Assembly (NCBI GenBank): GCA_964444795.1
Contig: CAYUIQ010000037.1
Coordinates: 1 to 47,203 of the forward strand
Source: JABMRP01 sp964444795
GTDB lineage: Bacteria > Planctomycetota > Planctomycetia > Pirellulales > Thermoguttaceae
Length of the DNA stretch: 47,203 nt
Direction of reading: 5' to 3'
Positions 1 through 8,408 of the stretch are shown here, one piece after another. Each line of letters starts with the position of its first letter. Position 1 is the stretch's first letter. Under the pieces are notes generated by a model. It ran no database searches. It was not told the DNA's origin and saw nothing but the letters and a program-made list of their open reading frames with translations. A program made the position numbers and the translations under genes.

Positions 1-75
1 CCCCTTTGAGATGCCGGGTCCAGCCCTCGGCCATCTGACTGCGACACGAATTGCCCGTGCAGAGGAAGAGGATCT

Positions 76-1869
76 TCATTGCTTCCGATATCCTGGCAGG
101 GCTTGGATTTGCCGGGCAATGTCGGCCATTTGCCGGCGGAAGGGGTTGTCCTTTTTTTCCTCCAGGGCCCGGCGCACCTCATCCCAGGAAAGGCCCTCGG
201 GCAGGTTTTGGTGGTCGGGAAGGAAATCCTCGACGGCGAACGAGTCAGCCAGCCGATCGATCGGGATCCGGCCTTGACCGACGTTTTCGGCCAGGGCGAT
301 TCCGGCCATGTCGGCGGCCAGATCAGCCATGCTGAAACCGCTGCCACGCCGGCTGTCGGCCATTTCTTTGACCAAACCGGCCGACTGGGCAATCCGCGGC
401 CCGAGCAGACCACTCAACGCACACGAGACGACGAAATGTTGCGTCAGATCGCGACGCCCGCGCATCGTCGGGTTGCCCAACAGGGCCAGGCGTTGCGTCC
501 GCTGCTGGTCGGTTTCCGCCCGGCGGCAGATGGGCCCCAGAAGGGGATTATCACGCAAGATACTCGAATCGTCGACGGCGATACCCAACCCGATGAGAAA
601 CGCCCGGACGGCCACGTCCTCCGGCAGGGCTCCGGCGGCACGGGCCGCGCGACGAATGTAGAATTCCGTCAGCCGATCCCCGGTCAGGGGGTCTTTTCCG
701 GTCGTGCCCGAGGCGCCGGGCAACGTGCGACGATTCTCCCGAGCGGCGGCCAAAATGGCGGCCACCACCACCCCGGTTCCGTCGGTCACCGGCCCGGGAC
801 GCCGGATTACCTCGACCGCACCATCGGGCAACCGGTCGAGCAAATCGACGTATCGCGAGGCGCACATGTCGCCGGGCAACCCCCGGGCGATCACTTGATA
901 GACTTGGCGCAATCGGGCTTTGGCGTCGCTGCCGGCCAGCACAAGACTGGCCACCGGCTGCCGGCGGAGTTCGTCGGCCACGAGATTCATCGCCAGCGTA
1001 TTGAGCGGGTCGAATCCCACGCGATAGTCCAGCGCCCGGGCCGGACGCTCGTTGGCCATCACCGGCCGCATGATCGAATCGGCATCGGCACAATGGGCGG
1101 CGCCTAGGTAATGGCCCAGTTCGTGCAGCAGCACCAACAGCCGCTCGGTTTCGGTGGGCCGGTGCGTCCATTCGCGCACCAGGATATGGGAGTGCAGCGG
1201 CTGACGCGTTCCGCCCAACGCGTGTCGCCCCTTGGTCGCCTGATGCCGACTGGAGAAACCGATGGCGACCTTCGCCGGCCCCGGATCGCACTCTTGCTCG
1301 AATTCACGCAGCGCCGTGGGAAAATCGGCGATCCGGTCGTCCGACTTCCACGTGCCGGTGGCCACGACCTCGAATCGCACGCGGCAATGGGCTTCGATGA
1401 TCTTCGACACTTCGCCGAGCCGCTCGCGCAACCGCTCCTCCCATACCCGCTGCACCGTGATTTCGTTGTCGTCGACCAGAATCTTGACCGGCACGACCAA
1501 CACGCGATCACGATCGGCCAGGCGGAGCGGTTGGGAGGGCGGTTGACTTTCCGGCAGCGCAGCCGTCCATGCGGTCAGTTCGATCGCTTCGTTGCGCTGG
1601 CGAAACCAGTAGATCGAGTCGGCCTTCAACGTCCCGCGGCGCACCTCGCCTCCGTCGCCGTAGGCGATTCGCAGATCGGCCACCACGGGCACCGCCCGCG
1701 TTTGACCGGGAGCAAGCCGAAATCGCCGCACCGGCTCCGCCTCCGACGCCACCGCCAAATCGACCGGCCCCTCGGTCTGATTGACCAACACAATCACCGC
1801 CGCACCGGCCGCTTGGCAGGCCGCGGCGAGGTTGATCGTTACGAGTATCGCAATGAAGAATTGTCGCAT
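76..1869 (-). CDS. Secreted metzincin-like zinc metalloprotease, two-part
   Basis: The 597-residue product begins with a signal peptide (about residues 1-21, hydrophobic IAILVTINLAAAC). It carries the zinc motif HELGHYLGAAH, which matches HExxHxxGxxH with His249, Glu250, His253 and His259, and a likely Met-turn SIMRP at Met267. These are the signatures of metzincin endopeptidases, so an exported or envelope zinc protease is inferred. The part before the motif (about 30-240) is beta-rich and unassigned. The part after it ends in a second conserved-looking block (about 480-525, with GSGFSMADLAADMAG) that I cannot name. The gene stands alone. An extended -10 promoter candidate lies about 110 bases upstream. 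The protease class is fairly secure; the substrate is unknown. Confidence 0.8.
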   Translation of the reverse strand: MRQFFIAILVTINLAAACQAAGAAVIVLVNQTEGPVDLAVASEAEPVRRFRLAPGQTRAVPVVADLRIAYGDGGEVRRGTLKADSIYWFRQRNEAIELTAWTAALPESQPPSQPLRLADRDRVLVVPVKILVDDNEITVQRVWEERLRERLGEVSKIIEAHCRVRFEVVATGTWKSDDRIADFPTALREFEQECDPGPAKVAIGFSSRHQATKGRHALGGTRQPLHSHILVREWTHRPTETERLLVLLHELGHYLGAAHCADADSIMRPVMANERPARALDYRVGFDPLNTLAMNLVADELRRQPVASLVLAGSDAKARLRQVYQVIARGLPGDMCASRYVDLLDRLPDGAVEVIRRPGPVTDGTGVVVAAILAAARENRRTLPGASGTTGKDPLTGDRLTEFYIRRAARAAGALPEDVAVRAFLIGLGIAVDDSSILRDNPLLGPICRRAETDQQRTQRLALLGNPTMRGRRDLTQHFVVSCALSGLLGPRIAQSAGLVKEMADSRRGSGFSMADLAADMAGIALAENVGQGRIPIDRLADSFAVEDFLPDHQNLPEGLSWDEVRRALEEKKDNPFRRQMADIARQIQALPGYRKQ

Positions 1870-2305
1870 ACTTGTTAGCCCAACAAGCCAAGGGTGTTAG
1901 ACCCGACCCCCCCTTCTTAAGGGCGGTTCGCTCGGGGCTTCGGGGAAAGCCGATCCGAGACACGGCCCGGATGAGACTATTATATCATTCTGCGGGAGCG
2001 CAGGGCCGGCGAAAGGTCGCCCTTTTGATTGAGAAACCTCTTCAGATCCCCCTCAGGATCGTCCCCTGGCCCGAAGTCGGCAAGCTTGGCCCGGATCTTC
2101 TTCCGCCCACCAGCGAGTCGCGGGAGGAAAAAGAGGGAAATCAGGATAAGGTTCCTGGGGCTTGTCGGTCGACGTCTTAATTGATATGTTCGGATCCACC
2201 GGACATTCCGGAGGTATTAGCAGCATTTCCCCACTTTAGCGGGGAACGAGTCGCATGTGGTGTCGTCGCCTTGGTGACGATGCTCCGTGGAATGCCAATA
2301 TACGT
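1870..2305. other. Intergenic region between protease gene and tRNA-Cys
   Basis: No convincing gene is seen. It holds the leftward extended -10 candidate at 1979-1987 and a possible leader hairpin near 1930-1960 (CTCGG/CCGAG with inner GGCTT/AAGCC) on the side of the protease gene. The short frames crossing it lack a credible start context or recognisable domain. Confidence 0.4.
1979..1987 (-). promoter_or_regulatory. Extended -10 promoter candidate for the metalloprotease
   Basis: Read on the minus strand the site is TGATATAAT, an extended -10 (TGnTATAAT) with a perfect TATAAT. No good -35 hexamer stands 16-18 bases upstream, as is often true for extended -10 promoters. Transcription would start near 1972, about 100 bases before the ATG at 1869. 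Confidence 0.4.
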
Positions 2306-2314
2306 TGATATACA
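2306..2314 (+). promoter_or_regulatory. Extended -10 promoter candidate for tRNA-Cys
   Basis: TGATATACA ends 8 bases before the first base of the tRNA, the spacing expected if transcription starts at or just before the mature 5' end. No strong -35 is seen. Confidence 0.4.
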
Positions 2315-2322
2315 AGCACTCA

Positions 2323-2394
2323 GGCGCCGTAGCCAAGCGGCTAAGGCAGCGGATTGCAAATCCGCCACCCCGGGTTCGAATCCCGGCGGCGCCT
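2323..2394 (+). tRNA. tRNA-Cys (anticodon GCA)
   Basis: A full cloverleaf can be drawn. The acceptor stem is GGCGCCG (2323-2329) with CGGCGCC (2387-2393) and discriminator base T at 2394. The anticodon stem is GCGGA/TCCGC with loop TTGCAAA, giving anticodon GCA. The T arm is CCGGG-TTCGAAT-CCCGG. The 3' CCA is not encoded. The gene is followed at once by a strong terminator, so it is a single-gene unit. The short reading frames that cross it on both strands are spurious. Confidence 0.97.
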
Positions 2395-2401
2395 CTACCT
2401 G

Positions 2402-2445
2402 AACCTTGCCGTGACCCCCGGTCGCGGCAAGGTTTTTGCGTTTTC
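2402..2445 (+). terminator. Intrinsic terminator of tRNA-Cys
   Basis: A perfect 10-bp stem, AACCTTGCCG (2402-2411) with CGGCAAGGTT (2425-2434), encloses a 13-base loop. It runs into a T-rich tail (T run 2433-2437, second T run 2441-2444). It starts 8 bases after the tRNA. Confidence 0.88.
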
Positions 2446-2878
2446 TTGGAGACCTCCCACCAGCGGCCCAAGGTCCACTTCTCCCGGCTCGACACACCGA
2501 AGCTGGCCCAGCCGTTCGGCTGAAGACACTCGCCGATCCGTTTGGCTGTGTGCTGCTGCTTCTTGGGAACCTGTTCGCCCGCTTCAACCATCTGTCGGAT
2601 CCGCTCGACAATTGGGACCGATCTTTCCTCCTGGAAAAAGGTCGAAGAGAATCACCGCGAGTTAGACATCTGGGGGGCGCAATGTTAAAATGGCCAAAAT
2701 TCGGAGCCTGGTAGTGTTCCGGACTGAACTCAAATGGGAAATGTCGGGTTGCTTCGCCTGTGCCATCCGGTTTCCTACCGCCCCGGCGTGATGGCGGTGC
2801 GAAATGAACTTGACAAGCTCCAACCGTTCGGCCGCAATCTCCGAGCGGCTCGCGACAGTGCTCCGGCCCATGTTGACG
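2446..2878. other. Gene-free stretch with a transposase trace
   Basis: No intact gene is recognised between the tRNA terminator and the end of the GH28-like gene. The only interpretable content is the IstA-like fragment at 2527-2628 on the minus strand. The rest gives short open frames without domains. Confidence 0.4.
2527..2628 (-). pseudogene. Fragment of an IS21-type transposase (IstA), degenerate
   Basis: A leftward stretch of about 34 codons reads ERSVPIVERIRQMVEAGEQ, then VPKKQQHTAKRIGEC. This resembles the IstA segment that typically reads like P-x-I-x-x-W-L-x-x-D, then APRKQRHTARRI, just after the helix-turn-helix of IS21-family transposases. Nothing transposase-like continues on either side, there is no IstB, and no terminal repeats were recognised. 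It is read as a decayed remnant. The match is short, so chance similarity cannot be excluded. Confidence 0.4.
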
Positions 2879-4291
2879 CTACGGCGAGTTGCCGAACCGG
2901 ACATCTTGCACGTGCCCACCACGGTTCACGTTTGGCGAGTCGAGCGTAAGAGGAGATCCTAGCACGGATACGTTTTCAAAGGTGACCTGCCCGACGTTGT
3001 GTTCGGCGTCGGCCCCGATCAACAGGATACGATATTGGCCCGGGGCTCCCTCGACCGCAACGTTCTTGAAATGTACATCGCGGATAAAACCGGGAACCTT
3101 CTTGCGCATGTATTGATTAACCACCGGTCGGAGGCGAATCAGCTCCCGCTGGCCCTCACCGTGGATCCTGACGTCCTCGATGCGCACGTTTTCCAGCCGC
3201 ATGTCCTCGCCCGGCTCCAACAGAAACGGCGTCATGGAGAAATGAATGATGTCCAGGTTGCGGAGAGTCACGTCTCGCATGGTCTCTGCCCGGCTTTCGT
3301 GACCCAGAAGGAACACCCGAGCCCGGTCGCACCAAAGGACGCAATTCTCGACCGTGATCCGCTCGACGTTGCTATTGGCCGCCTGGAAATCGAGGCCCTT
3401 GATCGCGATGCAGTCGTCGTCGCTGCGGATGAAACAATCGGTAATCAGTACATCCTGGGAATTGCACGGATTGATGCCGTCGTCGTTCTGCACGCGGGAA
3501 TTGCACAGCTTGACGTTGCGAATGGTGACGTGTCGACTGCCCCGCGGCACGATCGTCCAGTGCGACGAACCGCGAATGGTGATACCGCTGACCGTGACGT
3601 TCGATCCCTGGATGCCGATAGTCACATGGTGGGGACCCTTTCGCCACTCGTAGTCGGAACCGTCCAAAATGCCCCGGCCGCGGATGCGGATATTTGATCC
3701 TCGCGCGATGACTGCTCCCTTGACGACGGCGCCGCCGGCCAAGTAAAGCGTTTGATTGTCGCCCACGTTGATCGCCCCGGGTTGATGCACGCCGGGACCG
3801 AAGTAGATCACGCCGGGATCGTCCGGTTTGGGCAAATCCTTCTCAAGCGGATTGGCGAACAACAGCAGCGGCCGCTTCTTACCGTCCGGTTCGATGCTCA
3901 GCTTGCGGGGCCCGGGGAGCTTGAGGATCAGAGTATGGTCGTCCTCCACTTTGAGTTCGACCCCGGCAACGTGCGGACGAATGACGGTCTCGCGCAGCGA
4001 ATGCTTCGACACAATCCGCACGCTGACTGGCCCAGACGTGTCGAAGTTGGCGAAAGAGTAGGGTCCGCCGTAATCCCATTGCTTGTCGGCGAAGGGCGGA
4101 TCGAGCACGCGCGCGGTGTGGACATCCACCGGCTTGCCGCCCGCCCAGACCTCGAAGTCCTGCGACAACGGCTCTTCCGGCGGCGCCGGATAGGTCACCA
4201 CCTCGGTGGCCAAAACGGCCCCGACGAAATGGTAGACGGTCAGTGCTACAAGGAGTGACACACGATTGACTCTGAAGTTACAAAGACCCAC
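2879..4291 (-). CDS. GH28-like secreted beta-helix glycosidase
   Basis: The protein has a signal peptide (VSLLVALTVYHFVGAVLA), a beta-sandwich-like N-terminal part and a right-handed beta-helix rich in repeats such as HVTIRNVKLCNS. The GH28 acid motifs are visible as NDDGIN and SDDDCIAIKG. The usual GHG motif appears as GHE (LLGHESR), a departure from the family norm. Family knowledge suggests hydrolysis of galacturonan-type or related polysaccharides. The start is the GTG at 4291 because AAAGGA lies just upstream and the signal peptide follows. The longer frame from GTG 4420 overlaps the upstream gene's stop by 4 bases but adds a charged 43-residue leader. It is the last gene of a leftward block. 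Confidence 0.75.
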   Translation of the reverse strand: MGLCNFRVNRVSLLVALTVYHFVGAVLATEVVTYPAPPEEPLSQDFEVWAGGKPVDVHTARVLDPPFADKQWDYGGPYSFANFDTSGPVSVRIVSKHSLRETVIRPHVAGVELKVEDDHTLILKLPGPRKLSIEPDGKKRPLLLFANPLEKDLPKPDDPGVIYFGPGVHQPGAINVGDNQTLYLAGGAVVKGAVIARGSNIRIRGRGILDGSDYEWRKGPHHVTIGIQGSNVTVSGITIRGSSHWTIVPRGSRHVTIRNVKLCNSRVQNDDGINPCNSQDVLITDCFIRSDDDCIAIKGLDFQAANSNVERITVENCVLWCDRARVFLLGHESRAETMRDVTLRNLDIIHFSMTPFLLEPGEDMRLENVRIEDVRIHGEGQRELIRLRPVVNQYMRKKVPGFIRDVHFKNVAVEGAPGQYRILLIGADAEHNVGQVTFENVSVLGSPLTLDSPNVNRGGHVQDVRFGNSP

Positions 4292-4416
4292 TTTCAGTGT
4301 CCTTTCTCTTTCGCCGCGGACGCAAGACAAATCGCGCGCCGCGTTGACGATCGGTTGGGATCGTGACGGGATTGTACGTCGGGCCAGGGAAGGTCTTCCG
4401 GCTACGTTGCCAAGGG

Positions 4417-6879
4417 TCACTGCAATACGATGCTGGCGACCGGGTCCGGACGGACCACGAACGTCAGACGTCCGCCCTCTTCATGCGCAGCGATCGCTTC
4501 CGCCGCGCCGACCAGCCGCGCTTCGTCGAGCCCGCCGAAACGTTCTGTCGCCAGCGAGATTTCCACCTCGGCCGCCTCGAACTTCGCCCCGGCAGCGACT
4601 GGGTCGATCACGTGCAACACGTGCTTGTCGCCGGTGCGTGTCAAGATGAAACGATACCGGCGTTTGGCCTCATCGCTTACCGAGAGCGTGGGCTTGCCGA
4701 CCGCCAGACTGCCGAGCATGGCGGAGAACCCGTCCTGCCCGCGGAGCGACCCCTCGCCGGTCGTGATGAGGATCGCCTCGCCCTTGCCATGGCGGTTTCG
4801 CAGAATGGCCGGCGGTCCGTCCTCGCGATCCAGTCGCCCGATGACCTCCGCGGTGGTTCGTTCCACGTCGAGGACTTTGGGGGGGAAGAAGACGGAGGCT
4901 GCCGCCAAGATCTGACGGAAATCCTCCGTCACCGCGACGATCGGGATGCCTCGGCTGGTCGAACAGTCACGGCCCGCCTTGTCGAGTACGCGAATGGCTT
5001 CGACGTCGGCGTATTGCCGATCTTGTCCTTGGTACAACTCGCGGAGAATCGTGACACGGATCGCTTGTGTTTGCACGGGACGGTCCAACTTGACCGAGAT
5101 TACGCGGGTCGTTGCGCCGCGGACCGATCCGACCGCCTTCCAGCCGTCTTGCTGTTTCACCTCGACGTCAATATCCGCGACGAGATAGGGTCCCTGGCGG
5201 CTGATCAGTTCCACCGCGGCCACGTCGGCCGGCTCGGGCAACGTGATCTCGGCCCAGTGCGGCATGGGCGTGTCGCCGGAAGCCCACGCCGTGGGTTGGC
5301 CGTCGACCAGGTGTTTTCCCGCGTACTCGGCCGAGTATTCGGAGTCGACCTTGACTTGCGTCTCGTGCATACGGGGCGGAAGTGCGAGTTCGCCTTTGTA
5401 GCCCGCGCCGAAGACGTCGCCCAGGGCGTAGTCCGGCAACGGCTGCGTCTTGGCATCGAACATCGACGCACGTCCCAGCGCGATCAAACGGCCACCCTTG
5501 GCGACGTATTGTCGAAGCCGCTCAACGTGCCGTTTGTCGAGTACGGCCAGTTCGGGGAGAATAACGGTGGGGATGCCGGCCAGTGACTCGGGCCAACTTC
5601 CTCCTTGCTCGGTGTCGTAGAGAATACGGCAGAATATCCCCGCGCGTCCGAGCATGTCGCTCAGCGCGAGCGCCTGGCCCCAGGCATGGGCAGGCAGACC
5701 GGGTCCGTCGGTCGTCGGCGTGCCCAGGACAATCGCCACGTCGGCATACGGTTGGGCATCTTTCAAGAACGGTTGAACCTTGCCAAACCAAGCACCCGCG
5801 GCCTTGGCCTGCCGCAGATCCTGACCGAAGACGCCGGAGTGGCCCGGGGTGAGCGCAAAATGGATACTGGCACCCTGGCAGACAACGATGGCCGTTGCCG
5901 CGATGACTTGCTTCCGCGTGTATTTCGGCGGCGGTGGCGTGTCCTCCATGGGCGTGAACCAGGTCGAGTTGAGCAGGAGATTGATCTCCAGGGGTTTTGG
6001 CAATACCCAGGCCATCCGTGCGAGTTGATCGTTGCGGGCGAATCCGTGCCCTTCGTTGAATAGGTAATCCAACCGGGAGCCCACTTCACGGGTCCAGACG
6101 TTGCTCGCCAGGAAGGCGCCGCCGGAGCCGTTGGCCGTAAAGATACAGTCGCCCTGGTCTAGCTCCCGTCGCAGCGCGTCGACCTCGTCCAGATAGCCGG
6201 CCAGCGTGCGTGCGTTGAACTCGCCAAGCCGTGGCGGCGATGCCTTGCCGAACGGCTCGCCATACATCTTCCGGTAACCTTGCGCGGTCCACTTGCTCGA
6301 AGTGTTCAGCCGCTCGCCGAAGATATCGTGCCAGATGCCGTGGATGGGCCCGTAATTGGTCAACAACTCGCGGACTTGCCCGACGGCTTTCTGCCGGAAC
6401 GGCGAATGGAGCGTCTGATAACGCGTTGGCCACCTGGCGCCGAACACGATTGGTTTCCCCTGGCGATCGAGCAGGGACCACTCGTCGAACTCGGGGTTGC
6501 CGTCGCTGACCGCGTTGAAATAGAAGACCAACGGCAGCTTCTGCCGCTGACAGGCCGCCGCCAGTTCACGCACGAAGTCGCGTTTGGTCTTGAAGTTAGT
6601 CGTCTTGGTGTCGTGAAACACCAGGCCGTCGATCCACTTGTCGTAGAAGACCAGATGTTGCGCTCCCGCCTCCTTGAAATCCTTCGCCCAGCGGTCGGCG
6701 TCGAACTCGTCGCCCAGCGTTTCTTTCCACTGGTGAATCGTGTACGGTTTGAGCGGCTCGTAGATGAAGCCCGTCATGATGCTCACCGACGGCGACTCGT
6801 ACCATGTTTCCTCCGCCGCCAGCGGGCAGCCCGCCAAGACGAACCATAGGACCGCCATGAGCGGTAAAGACTTGCACAT
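4417..6879 (-). CDS. Exported glycosidase-like protein, TIM barrel + GATase-like + F5/8C-like
   Basis: The 820 residues start with a signal sequence containing LAGC, so it may be a lipoprotein, although cleavage at a later Ala is also possible. Residues about 25-350 resemble the GH29/alpha-fucosidase-like or GH42-like barrel: WAKDFKEAGAQHLVFYDKW, then GIWHDIFGERL. Residues about 375-490 look like the glutamine-amidotransferase-fold trimerisation domain of GH42-type enzymes (VILPELAVLDKRHVERLRQY, then GGRLIALG). Residues about 530-630 form a jelly-roll resembling F5/8 type C or another carbohydrate-binding module. The exact GH family and catalytic acids cannot be fixed by eye. It lies between the apiosidase-like and GH28-like genes in one leftward block. 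Confidence 0.7.
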   Translation of the reverse strand: MCKSLPLMAVLWFVLAGCPLAAEETWYESPSVSIMTGFIYEPLKPYTIHQWKETLGDEFDADRWAKDFKEAGAQHLVFYDKWIDGLVFHDTKTTNFKTKRDFVRELAAACQRQKLPLVFYFNAVSDGNPEFDEWSLLDRQGKPIVFGARWPTRYQTLHSPFRQKAVGQVRELLTNYGPIHGIWHDIFGERLNTSSKWTAQGYRKMYGEPFGKASPPRLGEFNARTLAGYLDEVDALRRELDQGDCIFTANGSGGAFLASNVWTREVGSRLDYLFNEGHGFARNDQLARMAWVLPKPLEINLLLNSTWFTPMEDTPPPPKYTRKQVIAATAIVVCQGASIHFALTPGHSGVFGQDLRQAKAAGAWFGKVQPFLKDAQPYADVAIVLGTPTTDGPGLPAHAWGQALALSDMLGRAGIFCRILYDTEQGGSWPESLAGIPTVILPELAVLDKRHVERLRQYVAKGGRLIALGRASMFDAKTQPLPDYALGDVFGAGYKGELALPPRMHETQVKVDSEYSAEYAGKHLVDGQPTAWASGDTPMPHWAEITLPEPADVAAVELISRQGPYLVADIDVEVKQQDGWKAVGSVRGATTRVISVKLDRPVQTQAIRVTILRELYQGQDRQYADVEAIRVLDKAGRDCSTSRGIPIVAVTEDFRQILAAASVFFPPKVLDVERTTAEVIGRLDREDGPPAILRNRHGKGEAILITTGEGSLRGQDGFSAMLGSLAVGKPTLSVSDEAKRRYRFILTRTGDKHVLHVIDPVAAGAKFEAAEVEISLATERFGGLDEARLVGAAEAIAAHEEGGRLTFVVRPDPVASIVLQ

Positions 6880-6958
6880 CGCCGTTTCCTCCGGAGAGCT
6901 TCTATATTGCCGATTCGGATTCGATATTTCCCATTTGGGTCAGGCCTCACCGACTCGC

Positions 6959-8380
6959 TTACCGTTTCACCACGGCCGCGACCCAACCGCCCTTGGTTGG
7001 AGCGGTGATGGGCGCCGCCGTGCCGCCGGCGATGGTCTTGGTGTCGGCCCATTGGCCGGTGGTTACGTTGATCCAGCGAAGTTGATACGTGCCGGGGTGG
7101 CCGGCCAGGTTCAGGGCGATCTGGCCGCCGTCGGGGAAATACAGGGCGTAGGCCTGACCCGGTCGGGCCGTGAGATACGCCTCGTTTTCTTCGCGATCGG
7201 CCAGCAGGTGGTTGGCCGGCGCGACGTCCCAGGGCTTGACGAGCGACTGGAGTTTGCGCGCGGCCGCCAGACTCCCGGTCGACAACTCGGACAGGCCCAG
7301 CCCACTGGGCGGGCGATGGAATCGGGCCGAGGCCGCGCCGCCGATCACGTGCCGCCACCATCGTTGAATCCCGTCGGATGTATTGCCGTGGGGTCCGCCG
7401 TCGGCGCCGTAGGTCTTCACGGTGTTCAAGGGGCGAGGCTTCGCGGCAATGTGCCGGCGAACCCATTGGAAGTTGTCCCAATGTTCCTGGCCGCGTTTCT
7501 GATTGTTCTGCGAGACGTCGGCGAAGTCGTACCGCTGGGGGTGGTCCAGCGTGCGGCCATGACGCTCGGCCTTGAGGTCCCAGTCGTCCCACATTTCGGT
7601 CACGCAGACCGTTTTGCCCGCCTCGGCTGCCCGGCGGCGAATCCGCGCGGTCCAATAGACGGCCCAGGCTTCGTCCGCCTTGGTCTCATTGTCGATGCAG
7701 TAGAGTACGTGGTCGTACTTCAGCGCATGGGACAGCAACTGGTCGACGAAGCGCTGCTGATACGCGAGCACGACGGCGTTGTTGCGTTGCGCCGGCGTGG
7801 TGAAGAAGAACGGCTGCCGGTTGAGGCACGGATGGTCGGGATAGCGCTGGCCGAAGCCCGACTCCTGGTACGTGTAGTTGACGTTGTTGGCGGGGTTGTA
7901 CGGATGGCGTTGCCAGCGGCCGCTGTCGCGGTGGTCGGTATAGTCGAAGCGGTCCCAGATCTCGATCTGGACGACGATCTCGCGCTCGGCCGTCAACCGC
8001 AGCATCCGCTCGAAACGGTCCCAGTAGTCCGGGTTCCATTGCCCCAGATCGTAACGCCCCTTCTTCCCCTCGGGCAGCCGTTTGAAGGGATACAGATTCC
8101 CTTCATCGCGGTCGGACATCGTATTGCGGATGTAATTCGCCCCGGCCTCCTTCATCCGGTCGAGATGTTCTTCCAGATTGGGGATCTGGAACAGGTTATC
8201 GTCGGAGCTGGCCCCCAGCAGAAAGACGGGCTTGCCCTTGTACTGCCAGTAGAACGGGTTCTTCTCGTACGGGCGGATCCGGTCGGCATCGCCGGCCAAG
8301 ACGACACGGCCGGCGCCGGCGATCACAACGCCGAGAAGGAGGGTGATGGTCGCCACGAAACAACATTGACGCGCGTTCAT
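6959..8380 (-). CDS. Secreted apiosidase-like (DUF4038/GH140-type) protein
   Basis: After a signal peptide (FVATITLLLGVVIAGAG) the sequence NPFYWQYKGKPVFLLGASSD opens a DUF4038-type TIM barrel, the fold of GH140 apiosidases and relatives. FLLGASSDDNLF, GANYIRNTMSDRD and VLYCIDNETKAD are the conserved-looking positions. The last 80 residues (AYALYFPDGGQIALNLAG, then YQLRWINVTTGQW) fit the small C-terminal beta domain annotated as putative collagen-binding in this family. ATG 8380 is chosen over TTG 8401 because AAAGGG stands about 10 bases before it. Substrate is unproven; the GH28-like neighbour suggests a pectic polymer. Confidence 0.75.
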   Translation of the reverse strand: MNARQCCFVATITLLLGVVIAGAGRVVLAGDADRIRPYEKNPFYWQYKGKPVFLLGASSDDNLFQIPNLEEHLDRMKEAGANYIRNTMSDRDEGNLYPFKRLPEGKKGRYDLGQWNPDYWDRFERMLRLTAEREIVVQIEIWDRFDYTDHRDSGRWQRHPYNPANNVNYTYQESGFGQRYPDHPCLNRQPFFFTTPAQRNNAVVLAYQQRFVDQLLSHALKYDHVLYCIDNETKADEAWAVYWTARIRRRAAEAGKTVCVTEMWDDWDLKAERHGRTLDHPQRYDFADVSQNNQKRGQEHWDNFQWVRRHIAAKPRPLNTVKTYGADGGPHGNTSDGIQRWWRHVIGGAASARFHRPPSGLGLSELSTGSLAAARKLQSLVKPWDVAPANHLLADREENEAYLTARPGQAYALYFPDGGQIALNLAGHPGTYQLRWINVTTGQWADTKTIAGGTAAPITAPTKGGWVAAVVKR

Positions 8381-8408
8381 GGTTTCGGTGCCCTTTTTCA
8401 ATGGGTTG

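Noticed and set aside
2177..2611. Minus-strand frame crossing the tRNA
   Set aside because: It reads through the tRNA gene and terminator, which have clear structures. Only the IstA-like fragment in another frame is kept.
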